Of a stretch of DNA of 64,000 bases, positions 8,930 to 16,939 are shown piece after piece. Position 1 is the first letter of the stretch. Each line of letters begins with the position of its first letter. The notes beneath the pieces are model-generated. The model did not search any database. It saw nothing but the letters and a program-made list of their open reading frames with translations, and had not been told where the DNA came from. Position numbers and translations under genes: made by a program. The stretch is from a virus: positions 1 through 64,000 of the IMG/VR virus record IMGVR_UViG_3300037065_000037; one strand, 5' to 3'.

Positions 8930-9253
8930 GTGAAATATGTTTTGGCAGTTATCGCGGTGATCGCTCTTTTCTTCGGCCTGTCATGGGCAGTCGAAGGCAA
9001 CGATTTCTTCTTGTACAAATACTTTGCCCCGAAACGTGCGAATGTAGAGCGCGAAGTCTTTGTCAATACCAACAGCTATATTCAGGGCAAGACGGACTAT
9101 CTTAGCCGTCTTCGGCTTGAATACCAGACCAGCAAAGACCCGGACCAAAAGGCTGCGCTGAAGACTTTGATCCTGACCGAAGCATCGAACGTGGATAATT
9201 CAAAGCTCCCGGTCGATCTACAGGGGTTCGTTGCGAATCTCAAGGAGAACTAA
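8930..9253 (+). CDS. Membrane-anchored protein paired with a lipoprotein
   Basis: 107 residues from GTG 8930. The N-terminal VKYVLAVIAVIALFFGLSWA is one membrane span; the rest (YKYFAPKRANVEREVF and onward) is charged and probably helical outside the membrane. I recall similar proteins in phages and plasmids next to a small lipoprotein, as here, with unknown role. Upstream in-frame codons run through the terminator and are unlikely to be translated. The pair resembles an inner/outer spanin layout but lies in the replication block. Confidence 0.7.
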   Translation: MKYVLAVIAVIALFFGLSWAVEGNDFFLYKYFAPKRANVEREVFVNTNSYIQGKTDYLSRLRLEYQTSKDPDQKAALKTLILTEASNVDNSKLPVDLQGFVANLKEN

Positions 9254-9254
9254 C

Positions 9255-9785
9255 TTGAAAAAACTGATTTTTCCAATCGTTGCTATGGTGGTCATGTCGT
9301 GCTGTGCGTTTGATGATCGGGGATGCGCAGGAACAAAGTCCGCAGATGAGCAGGTTGCGCAGCAGCAGGAAACGTCGCAACGTCAGCAGGTAGCCCAGAC
9401 TGGGCTGCCAGGAATCACAAATTACACGGAAGCAAAACTGGTCAAGCATCTGTACGAGCTTCGTGACCAGAAGATTGTGACGTACACTTATGTCCCGGAC
9501 ATGAATGGAAAGCTGTGGCATTTGTGTAACTCGATTGGCTACGGACTTCCTTATGGAGTGCAATTCAGCAATCCAGAGAAGGTTACAAAGGACAGCCAGT
9601 ACGGCTACGGAACGCTGCCTCAGGCCGAGCCGAACGGGCTTTACATGCCGCCTTCAGCGGAGGGTACGTGGGTGGTGTGTGCCAATCCTAACGGCTCAGG
9701 AGATGTGTCCCCTGTGTATGTTGAGCCCCGTGTAATTGTCAGTCCTTTTAAGTTGCGGTCTGAAGGCGAGTACGCAGCTAAATGA
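9255..9785 (+). CDS. Phage-type lipoprotein of unknown function
   Basis: 176 residues from TTG 9255, chosen because AAGGAG lies seven bases upstream; an ATG at 9231 has no such site and would spoil the signal peptide. LKKLIFPIVAMVVMSCC is a lipoprotein signal with VMSC as lipobox. A Gln-rich linker follows, then a conserved domain with GLPGITNYTEAKLVKHLYEL and GLPYGVQFSNPEK. It belongs to a lipoprotein family common in phages and plasmids, partner to the membrane protein just upstream. Confidence 0.75.
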   Translation: MKKLIFPIVAMVVMSCCAFDDRGCAGTKSADEQVAQQQETSQRQQVAQTGLPGITNYTEAKLVKHLYELRDQKIVTYTYVPDMNGKLWHLCNSIGYGLPYGVQFSNPEKVTKDSQYGYGTLPQAEPNGLYMPPSAEGTWVVCANPNGSGDVSPVYVEPRVIVSPFKLRSEGEYAAK

Positions 9786-9875
9786 ATTCGCAGTAGCCAT
9801 CTTTTTGTCAATTCTTCGTGGGGGCGACGTGTGACGTGCTGGGTGTCTCTTCGACAGGGACGCAGGTTCAGCGAA

Positions 9876-10067
9876 ATGAAATGCTTTGAAGGCTGCGGCA
9901 GAGTCGTTCCCGAAGATCGCCTGACAGAATCGTCCCTTAGTCGCGTAAGATGCGACGAATGCACTCGAAGAATACTAATCGAGCGGGCTGCAATGTCGCT
10001 CGGCGAATTGCGAGTGCATGATCAGGCTATTGTCAGACAGCAAAATGGAGCGCGGCCAGGACGGTAA
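9876..10067 (+). CDS. Small Cys-rich (zinc-ribbon-like) protein
   Basis: 63 residues starting MKCFEGCGRVVPEDRL with CDEC later; the four Cys could bind zinc. There is no clear ribosome-binding site, and the last 21 bases overlap the tRNA, so the call is uncertain. An upstream in-frame start at 9831 exists. Confidence 0.45.
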   Translation: MKCFEGCGRVVPEDRLTESSLSRVRCDECTRRILIERAAMSLGELRVHDQAIVRQQNGARPGR

Positions 10068-10132
10068 TGGAACTGGTTGCTAACCAGCACAGCTTTCGGG
10101 CTGACGGTGTTCGACTCACCGGCGCTCCGCCA
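10047..10132 (+). tRNA. tRNA-Ser (anticodon GCT)
   Basis: Acceptor arms GGAGCGC (10047-10053) and GCGCTCC (10122-10128) pair over seven bases, with discriminator G and encoded CCA. The T arm CGGTG-TTCGACT-CACCG is perfect. The anticodon loop TTGCTAA holds GCT, and a long variable arm CAGC...GCTG is present, as in serine tRNAs. Oddities: position 8 is G instead of the usual T, and the top pair of the anticodon stem is A-C. It reads AGC/AGT serine codons if functional. Confidence 0.82.
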
Positions 10133-10155
10133 TTTAAGCTAAGAAAGAATCCATC

Positions 10156-12192
10156 ATGCAATCTCTTGGTCTTGATTTTGAAACCTTTTCCGAAGTAGAC
10201 CTGAAAAAATCAGGCTTGCATAACTATGCCACCAATGAATCCACAGGTGTGCATTGCTTCTCTTATGGCCCCGACCCGGAGCAAGTCAAGACTTGGGTGG
10301 AAGGTGAGCCCTTCCCCGAGGATCTCAAGGCTCACGTCGAAGCAGGCGGCATCATCACGGCGTGGAATGCGGCTTTCGAGTGGGCTATCTGGAATCTCTG
10401 CTGCGTTCGCAAGTACGGTTGGCTTCCCCTCCCCATCAAACAGGTCCGTTGCTCCATGGTGCGGGCCTACGCGATGGCTCTTCCTGGTGCGTTGGAAGAC
10501 GCCGCGCCGGCGCTCGGAGTAGACCAGCGCAAGGACGCAGTAGGCCACAGGATCATGCTGCAGTTGGCGAAGCCGAAGAAAGATGGAACGATGTGGCGCC
10601 GCACGCCCGAGACTTTGGACAAGTTTCTCGCACTCTACAGCTACAACAAGCAGGACGTGCGTACCGAACTGGCTTGCCTTGGCCGGTTGATGGACCTGTC
10701 TCCGTCCGAGTGGGCTCTGTGGGAGCTGGACCACAAGATCAACAACCGTGGCGTGATGTGCGATCTGGAGAGTGTTGACAAGGGCATAGCGATTATCCAG
10801 TCTGAGCAGAAGCGGCTGAACGGAGAGATGCTGAGGGTCACCGGTGGCGTGGTCGGTTCCTGCACTGAGGTCCAGATGCTTGGCAAGTGGATTGCCTCTC
10901 AAGGCGTCGAGATGGATGGCTTGGCCAAGGCTGACGTGCTGAACGCTTTGGCCAACGATGACGAGGAGTCTGCTTCGTGGGGGGTAATACTTCCTCCGGC
11001 GGTACGCCGCGCGCTGGAACTCCGTCAGGAGGCTGCCAAGTCTTCTACTGCGAAACTGATCGCCATGCGCGACAAAGCGTCGGCAGACGGCCGCATTCGC
11101 AATATGCACCAGTTCCACGTGGCATCGACTGGTCGATGGGCAGGCCGGGGGGTACAAGTCCAGAATCTTCCGCGGCCTCGATTGGGGACAAAGTTTGCGG
11201 ATGTCGAGGCTATGTTCTCGATGCTCGACGATAAGGAGATGCTTGATTTGTTTTACGGGCCGAGCATGACTGCGATTTCCGATTGCATCCGTGGGATGCT
11301 GATCGCGGGTGAAGGCAACGAACTGGTGGCCTGTGACTTCTCTCAGATCGAAGCACGCGCGCTCCCGTGGCTTGCCGGGCAAGACGATGTGCTTGAAGTC
11401 TTTCGCACGCACGGCAAAATCTACGAGCACGCGGCGGCGGGCATCTACCACATCCCGATGGAAGAGGTAAATTGGTTTCAGAGGTTGGTCGGAAAAGTGA
11501 GCATTTTGCAACTTGGATATGGCGGAGGAGTCGGGGCTTTTCAGTCAATGGCTAAGAATTATGGTATCCACGTCCCAGATGAGGAAGCGGACGAGATTAA
11601 AACGAACTGGCGCCAAGCGAACAAAAAGACGGTTTCCTACTGGTACGCTCTGGAGCGCGCCGCGCTCGATGCGATGCAATCGACTGGCGTGTACGCTGTC
11701 GGTCCCGCTGGCCGTCAGGTGAAGTTCCGCAAGGCCGGCTCGTTCCTGTGGATGTTGTTGCCCAGCGGCCGCGCTCTGTGCTATCCGTACCCAGAGATTC
11801 GTACAGTGATGACTCCTTGGGGCGCAGAAAAAGAAGCGCTCACGTTCATGACTGTCGTTGATCAGACGCAGAGAAAGAAGCTGAAGGTTTTGCCAGATCC
11901 TAATTCGAAAGGCAGATGGCAGCGTGTGTCCACGCATGGCGGGCCGTTAGCTGAGAATGCGACGCAGGGCTTCTGTCGTGATCTTCTGGCTACAGCGATG
12001 ACCGCGATCGAAGCTGAGGACATTCCCATTGTTTTCCACGTTCACGACGAGCCTGTGGCTGAAGTTAAGCAGTTCCGCGCGCAGTACGCGATGGAGCGTA
12101 TGATCGCGATCATGTCCACAACGCCAAGCTATGCGCCGGGATTACCATTGGCTGCCGAGGCTTGGCACGGGAAGCGTTATAGGAAGGGGTGA
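10156..12192 (+). CDS. Family A DNA polymerase with 3'-5' exonuclease domain
   Basis: 678 residues. The exonuclease I motif LDFETFSEVDL is at 5-15, with NAAFEWAIW about 77 and YNKQDVRTE about 164. Polymerase motifs follow: TGRWAGRGVQVQNLPRP (about 320), motif A VACDFSQIEARALPWLAG (about 395), motif B with Lys in RLVGKVSILQLGYGGG, and motif C FHVHDEPVAEV (about 636). It has no 5' nuclease domain, as is usual for phage enzymes of this type. It is the main replicative polymerase of the set with PrimPol-helicase and SSB. It lies 23 bases after the tRNA. Confidence 0.93.
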   Translation: MQSLGLDFETFSEVDLKKSGLHNYATNESTGVHCFSYGPDPEQVKTWVEGEPFPEDLKAHVEAGGIITAWNAAFEWAIWNLCCVRKYGWLPLPIKQVRCSMVRAYAMALPGALEDAAPALGVDQRKDAVGHRIMLQLAKPKKDGTMWRRTPETLDKFLALYSYNKQDVRTELACLGRLMDLSPSEWALWELDHKINNRGVMCDLESVDKGIAIIQSEQKRLNGEMLRVTGGVVGSCTEVQMLGKWIASQGVEMDGLAKADVLNALANDDEESASWGVILPPAVRRALELRQEAAKSSTAKLIAMRDKASADGRIRNMHQFHVASTGRWAGRGVQVQNLPRPRLGTKFADVEAMFSMLDDKEMLDLFYGPSMTAISDCIRGMLIAGEGNELVACDFSQIEARALPWLAGQDDVLEVFRTHGKIYEHAAAGIYHIPMEEVNWFQRLVGKVSILQLGYGGGVGAFQSMAKNYGIHVPDEEADEIKTNWRQANKKTVSYWYALERAALDAMQSTGVYAVGPAGRQVKFRKAGSFLWMLLPSGRALCYPYPEIRTVMTPWGAEKEALTFMTVVDQTQRKKLKVLPDPNSKGRWQRVSTHGGPLAENATQGFCRDLLATAMTAIEAEDIPIVFHVHDEPVAEVKQFRAQYAMERMIAIMSTTPSYAPGLPLAAEAWHGKRYRKG

Positions 12193-12196
12193 TTTA

Positions 12197-12652
12197 ATGG
12201 CTAATTGGAATAAAAGATTTCTTGACATGGCATGTTTGTTTGCGAGCTGGTCGAAAGATCCTTCTACGAAAGTCGGATGTGTCATTGTGGACGAAGATCA
12301 TAACCTGCTTTCGGCGGGTTTCAACGGTTTCCCCCGTGGCGTAGCTGACGACCGTCGCCTGTATGATCGCGAGACAAAGCTGAAGCTGGTGGTCCATGCG
12401 GAGGCAAATGCTGTAGCCGCTGCGGCGCGGAATGGGCACTCGCTCAAGGGAAGTGTGGCATACATCACTCTGCCGCCATGCGCACAGTGCGCCGCGCTGC
12501 TCATTCAAGCCGGTATGTGCCGGGTCGTGTTTCTAAGTGGAACCAAACCGAGTAAGTGGGAAGCCGACTGGGCATTGGCCCAAGGGCTACTGACCGAAGC
12601 TGGCGTTCAATTTGAGGAAAAAGATCATGAAAACAGTTATGAGGCCACCTAG
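12197..12652 (+). CDS. dCMP deaminase
   Basis: 151 residues. The zinc site is HAEANAV (about 73) and PPCAQCA (about 96), the H-A-E and PCxxC signature of the cytidine/deoxycytidylate deaminase family. STKVGCVIVD and FNGFPRG are also typical of dCMP deaminases. It converts dCMP to dUMP, feeding dTTP synthesis during phage replication. The ATG follows GAAGGGG just after the polymerase gene. Confidence 0.9.
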   Translation: MANWNKRFLDMACLFASWSKDPSTKVGCVIVDEDHNLLSAGFNGFPRGVADDRRLYDRETKLKLVVHAEANAVAAAARNGHSLKGSVAYITLPPCAQCAALLIQAGMCRVVFLSGTKPSKWEADWALAQGLLTEAGVQFEEKDHENSYEAT

Positions 12653-12857
12653 TCTGGAGCTCCTTGAGAAGAAAGTTCGGGGCTCAAGTGAAGTGGATCG
12701 GTATTGGATAGTCCGTGATAATAACAGGAGGGGTTTCATCGCTCTCCAGGTTCACGTATCGTATCCCTTTTCGAGAGAGGTAGCAAAGCGATTTATGAAT
12801 ACTTTGAATGGGGTTCCTGTCCCGACTCGTAAACTTGATCTTCCTGAGGGGGTGTAG
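12627..12857 (+). CDS. Small hypothetical protein
   Basis: 76 residues starting MKTVMRPPSLELLEKKVRGS. The start lies inside the end of the deaminase gene with GAGGAAAAA upstream, a normal overlap in this operon. No domain recognised. Confidence 0.6.
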   Translation: MKTVMRPPSLELLEKKVRGSSEVDRYWIVRDNNRRGFIALQVHVSYPFSREVAKRFMNTLNGVPVPTRKLDLPEGV

Positions 12858-12861
12858 GGCT

Positions 12862-13065
12862 ATGGGTTACAACGATCTAAGTCAATCCACGTTGACGCCG
12901 CAGGAGAGACGTCTCGAAGCATCCAAGATTGTGGGCCGAATTCAGGACTGCCTGGATCAGATGACTCTAGGCGAACGTAAGTTTGTGGAGTCGATGGGCT
13001 GTGACTTCGCGCCTGTTAGCGTGAAACAGTTGTTTTGGTTGCGGGATCTGAATGAGAAATACTGA
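12862..13065 (+). CDS. Small hypothetical protein
   Basis: 67 residues, MGYNDLSQSTLTPQERRLEA at the start and KQLFWLRDLNEKY at the end. The conserved-looking segment CLDQMTLGERKFVESM could be helical and may mediate binding to a partner. It lies between the dCMP deaminase and the MazG-like gene. No family recognised. Confidence 0.6.
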   Translation: MGYNDLSQSTLTPQERRLEASKIVGRIQDCLDQMTLGERKFVESMGCDFAPVSVKQLFWLRDLNEKY

Positions 13066-13079
13066 AGGAGGGCACAAAG

Positions 13080-13574
13080 ATGAGTTTTAGCGCAAAGAGG
13101 TACTCGGAAAAGCATCACGAGATAGCGAAGGCGGCGAAGAAAGTTTTGTTCATGTGGGAGATGGACAAACGGTATATGGCTGATGTGCGGGATCGCAGCA
13201 AGATACAATGCTGCGGGGTCATTTCCAGGGAAAAGGCTCGCAGGATATGGGCGATCATTCAGGATCGGGACGAAGCTGAAGCTAAGCCATACGAGTTTCT
13301 GAACTCTGGATTCCTTGAGTTGATGAACGAGATCGGCCGCTATGGCGAGGAGAAATACGGTGCCGATAGCTTCCACGCCAGAGCGCAGACCGGGGATCGC
13401 TCACGAGGTAGCCTGTTACGGACGCGGAAGGAACAGATTCTCAATCACGCGCGTCAACACATTACAGACTACGAGAACGGTATTCTGCACGACCATTTTG
13501 GCGACGCAAGTCACCAGCTTGCCGCCGCGGCTTTCAATCTGCTCATGGAATTCTACTTTTCTCAGGGTGAGTAA
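13080..13574 (+). CDS. dATP/dGTP diphosphohydrolase-like (MazG-related) protein
   Basis: 164 residues. The segments LMNEIGRYGEEKYGADSF (about 86), LRTRKEQILNHARQHI and FGDASHQLAAAAFNLLMEF resemble the all-helical dNTP diphosphohydrolase N-terminal family seen in phages, related to MazG. These enzymes hydrolyse dNTPs to dNMPs and PPi. Next to dCMP deaminase it would shape the nucleotide pool. The first 70 residues are not recognised. A preceding AGGAGGG sets the start. Confidence 0.6.
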   Translation: MSFSAKRYSEKHHEIAKAAKKVLFMWEMDKRYMADVRDRSKIQCCGVISREKARRIWAIIQDRDEAEAKPYEFLNSGFLELMNEIGRYGEEKYGADSFHARAQTGDRSRGSLLRTRKEQILNHARQHITDYENGILHDHFGDASHQLAAAAFNLLMEFYFSQGE

Positions 13575-15749
13575 GTGTCCTCTTCTCAATTCGAATTCGC
13601 GCTGCGTTTGGCTGCCGGTGGATTCCGTATTTTTCCGTGCATATCCAACTCTAAGTTGCCGGCGGTTAAAGACTACCCGAACGTCGCGACTACGGACCCA
13701 GAGCAAATCGAATCCTGGTGGAGAGATCAGCCGGGGAACATTGGAATATCCACCAGTCACTACAGCAGGGATCAAGCCCTAGTGGTTGTGGATGTCGACA
13801 TAAAGAAGGGCAAGCGCGGAGATCTGAGCCTTCTCAATCTCGAACTTGAGGGCTTTGAGCTACCCGAGACATTCACGGTTTTAACGCCAAGTGGTGGCTC
13901 CCACTTCTACTACCGGACGCCCAAGGCTTTGCGCCAAGGGACCGACACCCTCGGAAGCGGTATAGACACAAGAAGTCGTGGCGGATATGTCTTGGGACCA
14001 GGTAGCGTCATCGATGGCAAAGAATACGTGGTTTCGCATCACACTCAGATTGCACTGGCTCCAGACTGGCTAGTCCAGCGCCTCGGCGCGGCCAAGGAGC
14101 GCGCTGAGGGGGATACGAAGGCGCTGACGGGCATTGAGCCGGGCCGAGCGGCGCAGCGGGCCGCTGCGTGGCTGGAATCCTATGCCCCGACAGCGACCGA
14201 GGGCGCCGGGGGCGATACCGAGACCTACAAGGTGGCTTTGCACCTGAAGGACTTGGGCTGCTCGGCCGATCAGGCGATCGAGCTGATGACCTCTTGGAAT
14301 GAGCGCTGCTCTCCTCCCTGGAACGACGAAGAACTTGAAACGAAAGTTCGCAACGCGTTCAAGTATGGAAAAGATCCGCAAGGTGTGGCTGCGCCGGAGG
14401 CAATTTTCCCTCCAGTCGAACCCCAGACTGAGGAGCAGGCTAAACTCCACCCTTTCTATAAGTTGAACGAGAATTTTGCTTTTGTCTTCGCCGGGGGCAC
14501 AGGCAACATCTTGTGGGAAACGACGGATCGGAAGGCTGACTATGCCTTCCACCTGATGAGCAAGCAGTCGTTTCTGGACATGCAGGCCAACAACAAGCTG
14601 CAGATCGCAGATAAGCTCAGACCTGTGGCTCCGATGTGGTTGGAGTGGCCTGAGCGCAGGAGCTTCGACGGTATGGTCTTCGAGCCGGGCTTGGATGCAG
14701 GCGCTCGTTGGTTCAATATGTGGAGGGGCTTCGCCGTGAAGCCGGCCGACACCCCGGATCACCCCATGGTCGAGCGCTGGAAAGAGCATCTGCTTGAGAA
14801 CATCTGTGGTAACGAGAAGCTATTGGCTGACTGGCTCACCGGCTGGTTTGCCCATCTGGTGCAGAAGCCGTACGAGAAGCCATTGGTGGCTGTTGTCTTC
14901 CGCGGCGGGAAGGGCACAGGCAAGAATGCACTTGTGGAGCGTGTCAGCAGATTGCTCGGCGGCCATGCCATGACCACGTCTCGCCGCCGATATTTGGTTG
15001 GCAACTTTACCTCGCACTTGCAACGGTGCTTGCTGTTTGTTCTCGACGAGGCTTTCTGGTCCGGGGATAAGGAAGCGGAAGGCGTGGTCAAGGATCTGGT
15101 GACCGGCACAGAGCACCTGATCGAGTTGAAGGGAAAAGAGTCATTTACGGTTCGGAACCTGACCAGGGTGGTCGTGATCGGCAATGAGGAGTGGCTTGTG
15201 CCAGCCAGTGAGGACGAGCGCCGTTGGGCGGTCTTTGAGGTGGGGGATGGGCGCAAGCAGGATCGCAAGTATTTCGAGGAGATGCGCCTGGGCTTGGACG
15301 AGCAAGGAGGCTCGGCTTATCTGCTGCGCTACCTCATGGACTACAAGATCACGCAGGACGTGAACCTGGCTCCTAACACGGCGGGCCTTACCTCTCAAAA
15401 GATTTCGTCTCTGGAGCCCGTACCACAATGGTGGTACGATACATTGTCGGCGGGTACGATCGCCGGCGGCGACTGGGGTGGCGAATGGCCGGATACGATT
15501 CCCTCTAATCGGCTGCGGGAGGCTCTTCGCCGTTGGTCTGGCAATCGGAACATTAAGGGGAGGCTGCCCAACGACGTGGGCTTTGGAAAGATCCTTCGCC
15601 AGATGGCGCCAAGCTTTGAGAAGAGGAAGATCGGTGGCGCGCGGCTGGCAGAGGGTGATACGAGCTACGCCTACTTCAAAGCGCCTCTGGAAACTTTGCG
15701 GAAGGAATTTGACAAGTATATAGGGGGTGGCGTGCCGTGGACGGAATGA
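13575..15749 (+). CDS. Primase-polymerase with DUF5906-type helicase domain
   Basis: 724 residues, GTG start directly after the previous stop. The N-terminal PrimPol domain shows IFPC..NSKLPAVKDYP, the metal-binding VVVDVDIKKG (about 69-78), GGSHFYYR and SRGGYVLGPGS. A linker helix region follows. The C-terminal ATPase has Walker A FRGGKGTGKNALVERV (about 437), Walker B LLFVLDEAFWSG (about 478) and an arginine-finger-like EDERRW. It should make primers and unwind DNA at the phage fork, replacing separate primase and helicase genes. It partners the polymerase at 10156 and SSB at 8257. Confidence 0.9.
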   Translation: MSSSQFEFALRLAAGGFRIFPCISNSKLPAVKDYPNVATTDPEQIESWWRDQPGNIGISTSHYSRDQALVVVDVDIKKGKRGDLSLLNLELEGFELPETFTVLTPSGGSHFYYRTPKALRQGTDTLGSGIDTRSRGGYVLGPGSVIDGKEYVVSHHTQIALAPDWLVQRLGAAKERAEGDTKALTGIEPGRAAQRAAAWLESYAPTATEGAGGDTETYKVALHLKDLGCSADQAIELMTSWNERCSPPWNDEELETKVRNAFKYGKDPQGVAAPEAIFPPVEPQTEEQAKLHPFYKLNENFAFVFAGGTGNILWETTDRKADYAFHLMSKQSFLDMQANNKLQIADKLRPVAPMWLEWPERRSFDGMVFEPGLDAGARWFNMWRGFAVKPADTPDHPMVERWKEHLLENICGNEKLLADWLTGWFAHLVQKPYEKPLVAVVFRGGKGTGKNALVERVSRLLGGHAMTTSRRRYLVGNFTSHLQRCLLFVLDEAFWSGDKEAEGVVKDLVTGTEHLIELKGKESFTVRNLTRVVVIGNEEWLVPASEDERRWAVFEVGDGRKQDRKYFEEMRLGLDEQGGSAYLLRYLMDYKITQDVNLAPNTAGLTSQKISSLEPVPQWWYDTLSAGTIAGGDWGGEWPDTIPSNRLREALRRWSGNRNIKGRLPNDVGFGKILRQMAPSFEKRKIGGARLAEGDTSYAYFKAPLETLRKEFDKYIGGGVPWTE

Positions 15750-15949
15750 GCCGAATCATCACATCCGATCAGCTTGCGGTCCGCTGGCGCACCAGCCGCG
15801 GGTACTTGGCAAATCTGAGGAGTCAGGGAAAGGGCTGCCCTTATGTCAAGCTGGGCCGCCGCGTGGTGTACCGCTTGGCCGACGTAAAGAAGTATGAGCT
15901 GGACCGGCGCGTCGCTGCCGAGTTTGTCAGACCAAGAGTTCGCAATTAA
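15746..15949 (+). CDS. AlpA/excisionase-like HTH protein
   Basis: 67 residues. SDQLAVRWRTSRGYLANLR and YVKLGRRVVYRLADVKKYE form a winged-HTH of the MerR/AlpA/excisionase type. ATG overlaps the PrimPol stop (ATGA). It could regulate transcription or act as a recombination directionality factor; no integrase is visible in the window, so a regulatory role is more likely. Confidence 0.75.
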   Translation: MSRIITSDQLAVRWRTSRGYLANLRSQGKGCPYVKLGRRVVYRLADVKKYELDRRVAAEFVRPRVRN

Positions 15950-15950
15950 A

Positions 15951-15998
15951 GAAAGTTTGCAAATAAGGATTGACAGGATGTAAGAAGAGTGATACAGT
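15951..15998 (+). promoter_or_regulatory. Promoter TTGACA-N17-TACAGT with upstream GAAAGTTTGCAA element
   Basis: -35 TTGACA at 15970-15975, 17 bp spacer, -10 TACAGT at 15993-15998; start predicted near 16005, 17 bases before the ATG at 16022. The 12-mer GAAAGTTTGCAA (15951-15962) occurs again inside the promoter at 48779. Confidence 0.65.
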
Positions 15999-16021
15999 TT
16001 GGGAAGTGGAGGGATCAGATT

Positions 16022-16291
16022 ATGAAAATCGAAGATTGCTCTAGCCTTCCTCCGCCACAGCCGCCGGATCGGCCGGGAATCAGGCCAGCGACGAACTGGC
16101 AGAAGGTAGCGGATATGGTCAGACTGATTCAAAAGAAACTGGCCGGAGAACGGGTGAAGGCGAAAGGGCAGATCGATGAGCGGATCAACTTTGACAATTC
16201 GCAAGGATTCTTCAGGCAAGATCAGGTCTGTGTCTGCATCAGGAAAGTACGCGATGGCTTTGTTCAAGGCTATGCAGCCGGTAACGGTTGA
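16022..16291 (+). CDS. Hypothetical early protein
   Basis: 89 residues from ATG 16022, which has GGAGGG eight bases upstream; the in-frame GTG at 15989 lies inside the promoter and is excluded. A Pro-rich start is followed by NWQKVADMVRLIQKKL and a basic middle. No family recognised. First gene of the small-early-gene group. Confidence 0.65.
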   Translation: MKIEDCSSLPPPQPPDRPGIRPATNWQKVADMVRLIQKKLAGERVKAKGQIDERINFDNSQGFFRQDQVCVCIRKVRDGFVQGYAAGNG

Positions 16292-16329
16292 ACGGGCGGC
16301 CAAACAGACGCAAAAGATCGGGGGCAATC

Positions 16330-16497
16330 GTGCCCGACAAGAAGATTCATGACTCGACTTGGGATCAGAAGCGGTGTGAGCATCCAGAGCACAACGCGCC
16401 AAACATGCTTTACGTGCCTCCCGGCGAAGTTTGGGAGCATACTTGTCCGGCGTGTGGCGCCAAGACGTTTATACGTGGATCTGGCGTCTCTCTTTGA
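16330..16497 (+). CDS. Small zinc-ribbon protein
   Basis: 55 residues from GTG 16330 with GGGGG upstream; a TTG at 16288 overlapping the previous stop is the alternative. CEHPEH and CPAC give a likely zinc site. Similar short phage proteins are common, function unknown. Confidence 0.6.
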   Translation: MPDKKIHDSTWDQKRCEHPEHNAPNMLYVPPGEVWEHTCPACGAKTFIRGSGVSL

Positions 16498-16939
16498 TTT
16501 AAGTTTACGACGGCTTGTAGTGTTGGACTATGACTTGTATGGGTGGTTCAAAATTGCTTGGAGTCCAGCCGCGGTGACGCGGTGCATATTAGTAGGACTT
16601 CTCCAGGGGTAGCCAATCCCGCTTACGCGGCGATAAGGGCGTCGAGGAATGCGGCAATCAAACATAGCCAAGTGTCCCGGTTCGATCTTGGTTATACCGA
16701 ACCAAGTTGGTGAAAACCCAACCCGTCGTATCAAGTTTGCAGCCCCTCGGCCCGCCCAGACCGAGCACCAGGCTTCCAGTACAGCTTCAGCGCGGGCCTT
16801 TCCCTACTCCACTCACCTCGCGCTGAGGCTTGGAAGTTGGGCTGCAACGAAGAGGGCCTGAGCTGAGATTATCTGGCGATTCTCCCAGCTTGGGCCTTCT
16901 TTGAAACAATTGGGCGCGTTTGGAAGAGAGGAATCGGGA
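16498..16939 (+). other. 440-bp non-coding stretch rich in inverted repeats
   Basis: No convincing gene on either strand. From 16571 onward hairpins follow each other: CCGC/GCGG twice, CTTGGTT/AACCAAG (16687-16706), GTTGG/CCAAC (16706-16722), a nested structure at 16737-16847 and an 11-bp hairpin at 16848-16903. A T-loop-like GGTTCGATC at 16679 does not fit a tRNA. Confidence 0.6.
16737..16903 (+). ncRNA. Candidate structured RNA: closed junction plus long hairpin
   Basis: TTGCAGCCC (16737-16745) pairs with GGGCTGCAA (16839-16847). Inside are CTCGG/CCGAG (16746-16765), CTTCCA/TGGAAG (16773-16778, 16831-16836) and CTTCAGCGCG/CGCGCTGAGG (16785-16794, 16819-16828), so the parts can form a three-way junction. 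Directly after it, 16848-16858 pairs with 16893-16903 (allowing G-U), enclosing AGCTG/CAGCT. The transcript would come from the promoter at 15970. It may be a riboswitch-like leader, a small RNA, or a DNA element. Confidence 0.4.

Noticed and set aside
13080-15749. Z-genome (2-aminoadenine) phage
   Set aside because: MazG-like and PrimPol genes are compatible, but no PurZ or DatZ gene is seen in the window, so it is kept only as a question.
15746-15949. Evidence for lysogeny from the AlpA/excisionase-like protein
   Set aside because: No integrase, attachment site or host flanks are visible; such HTH proteins also act as plain regulators.
16600-16710. T-loop-like GGTTCGATC suggesting another tRNA
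   Set aside because: No matching five-base T stem, acceptor or anticodon arm could be built around it on either strand.
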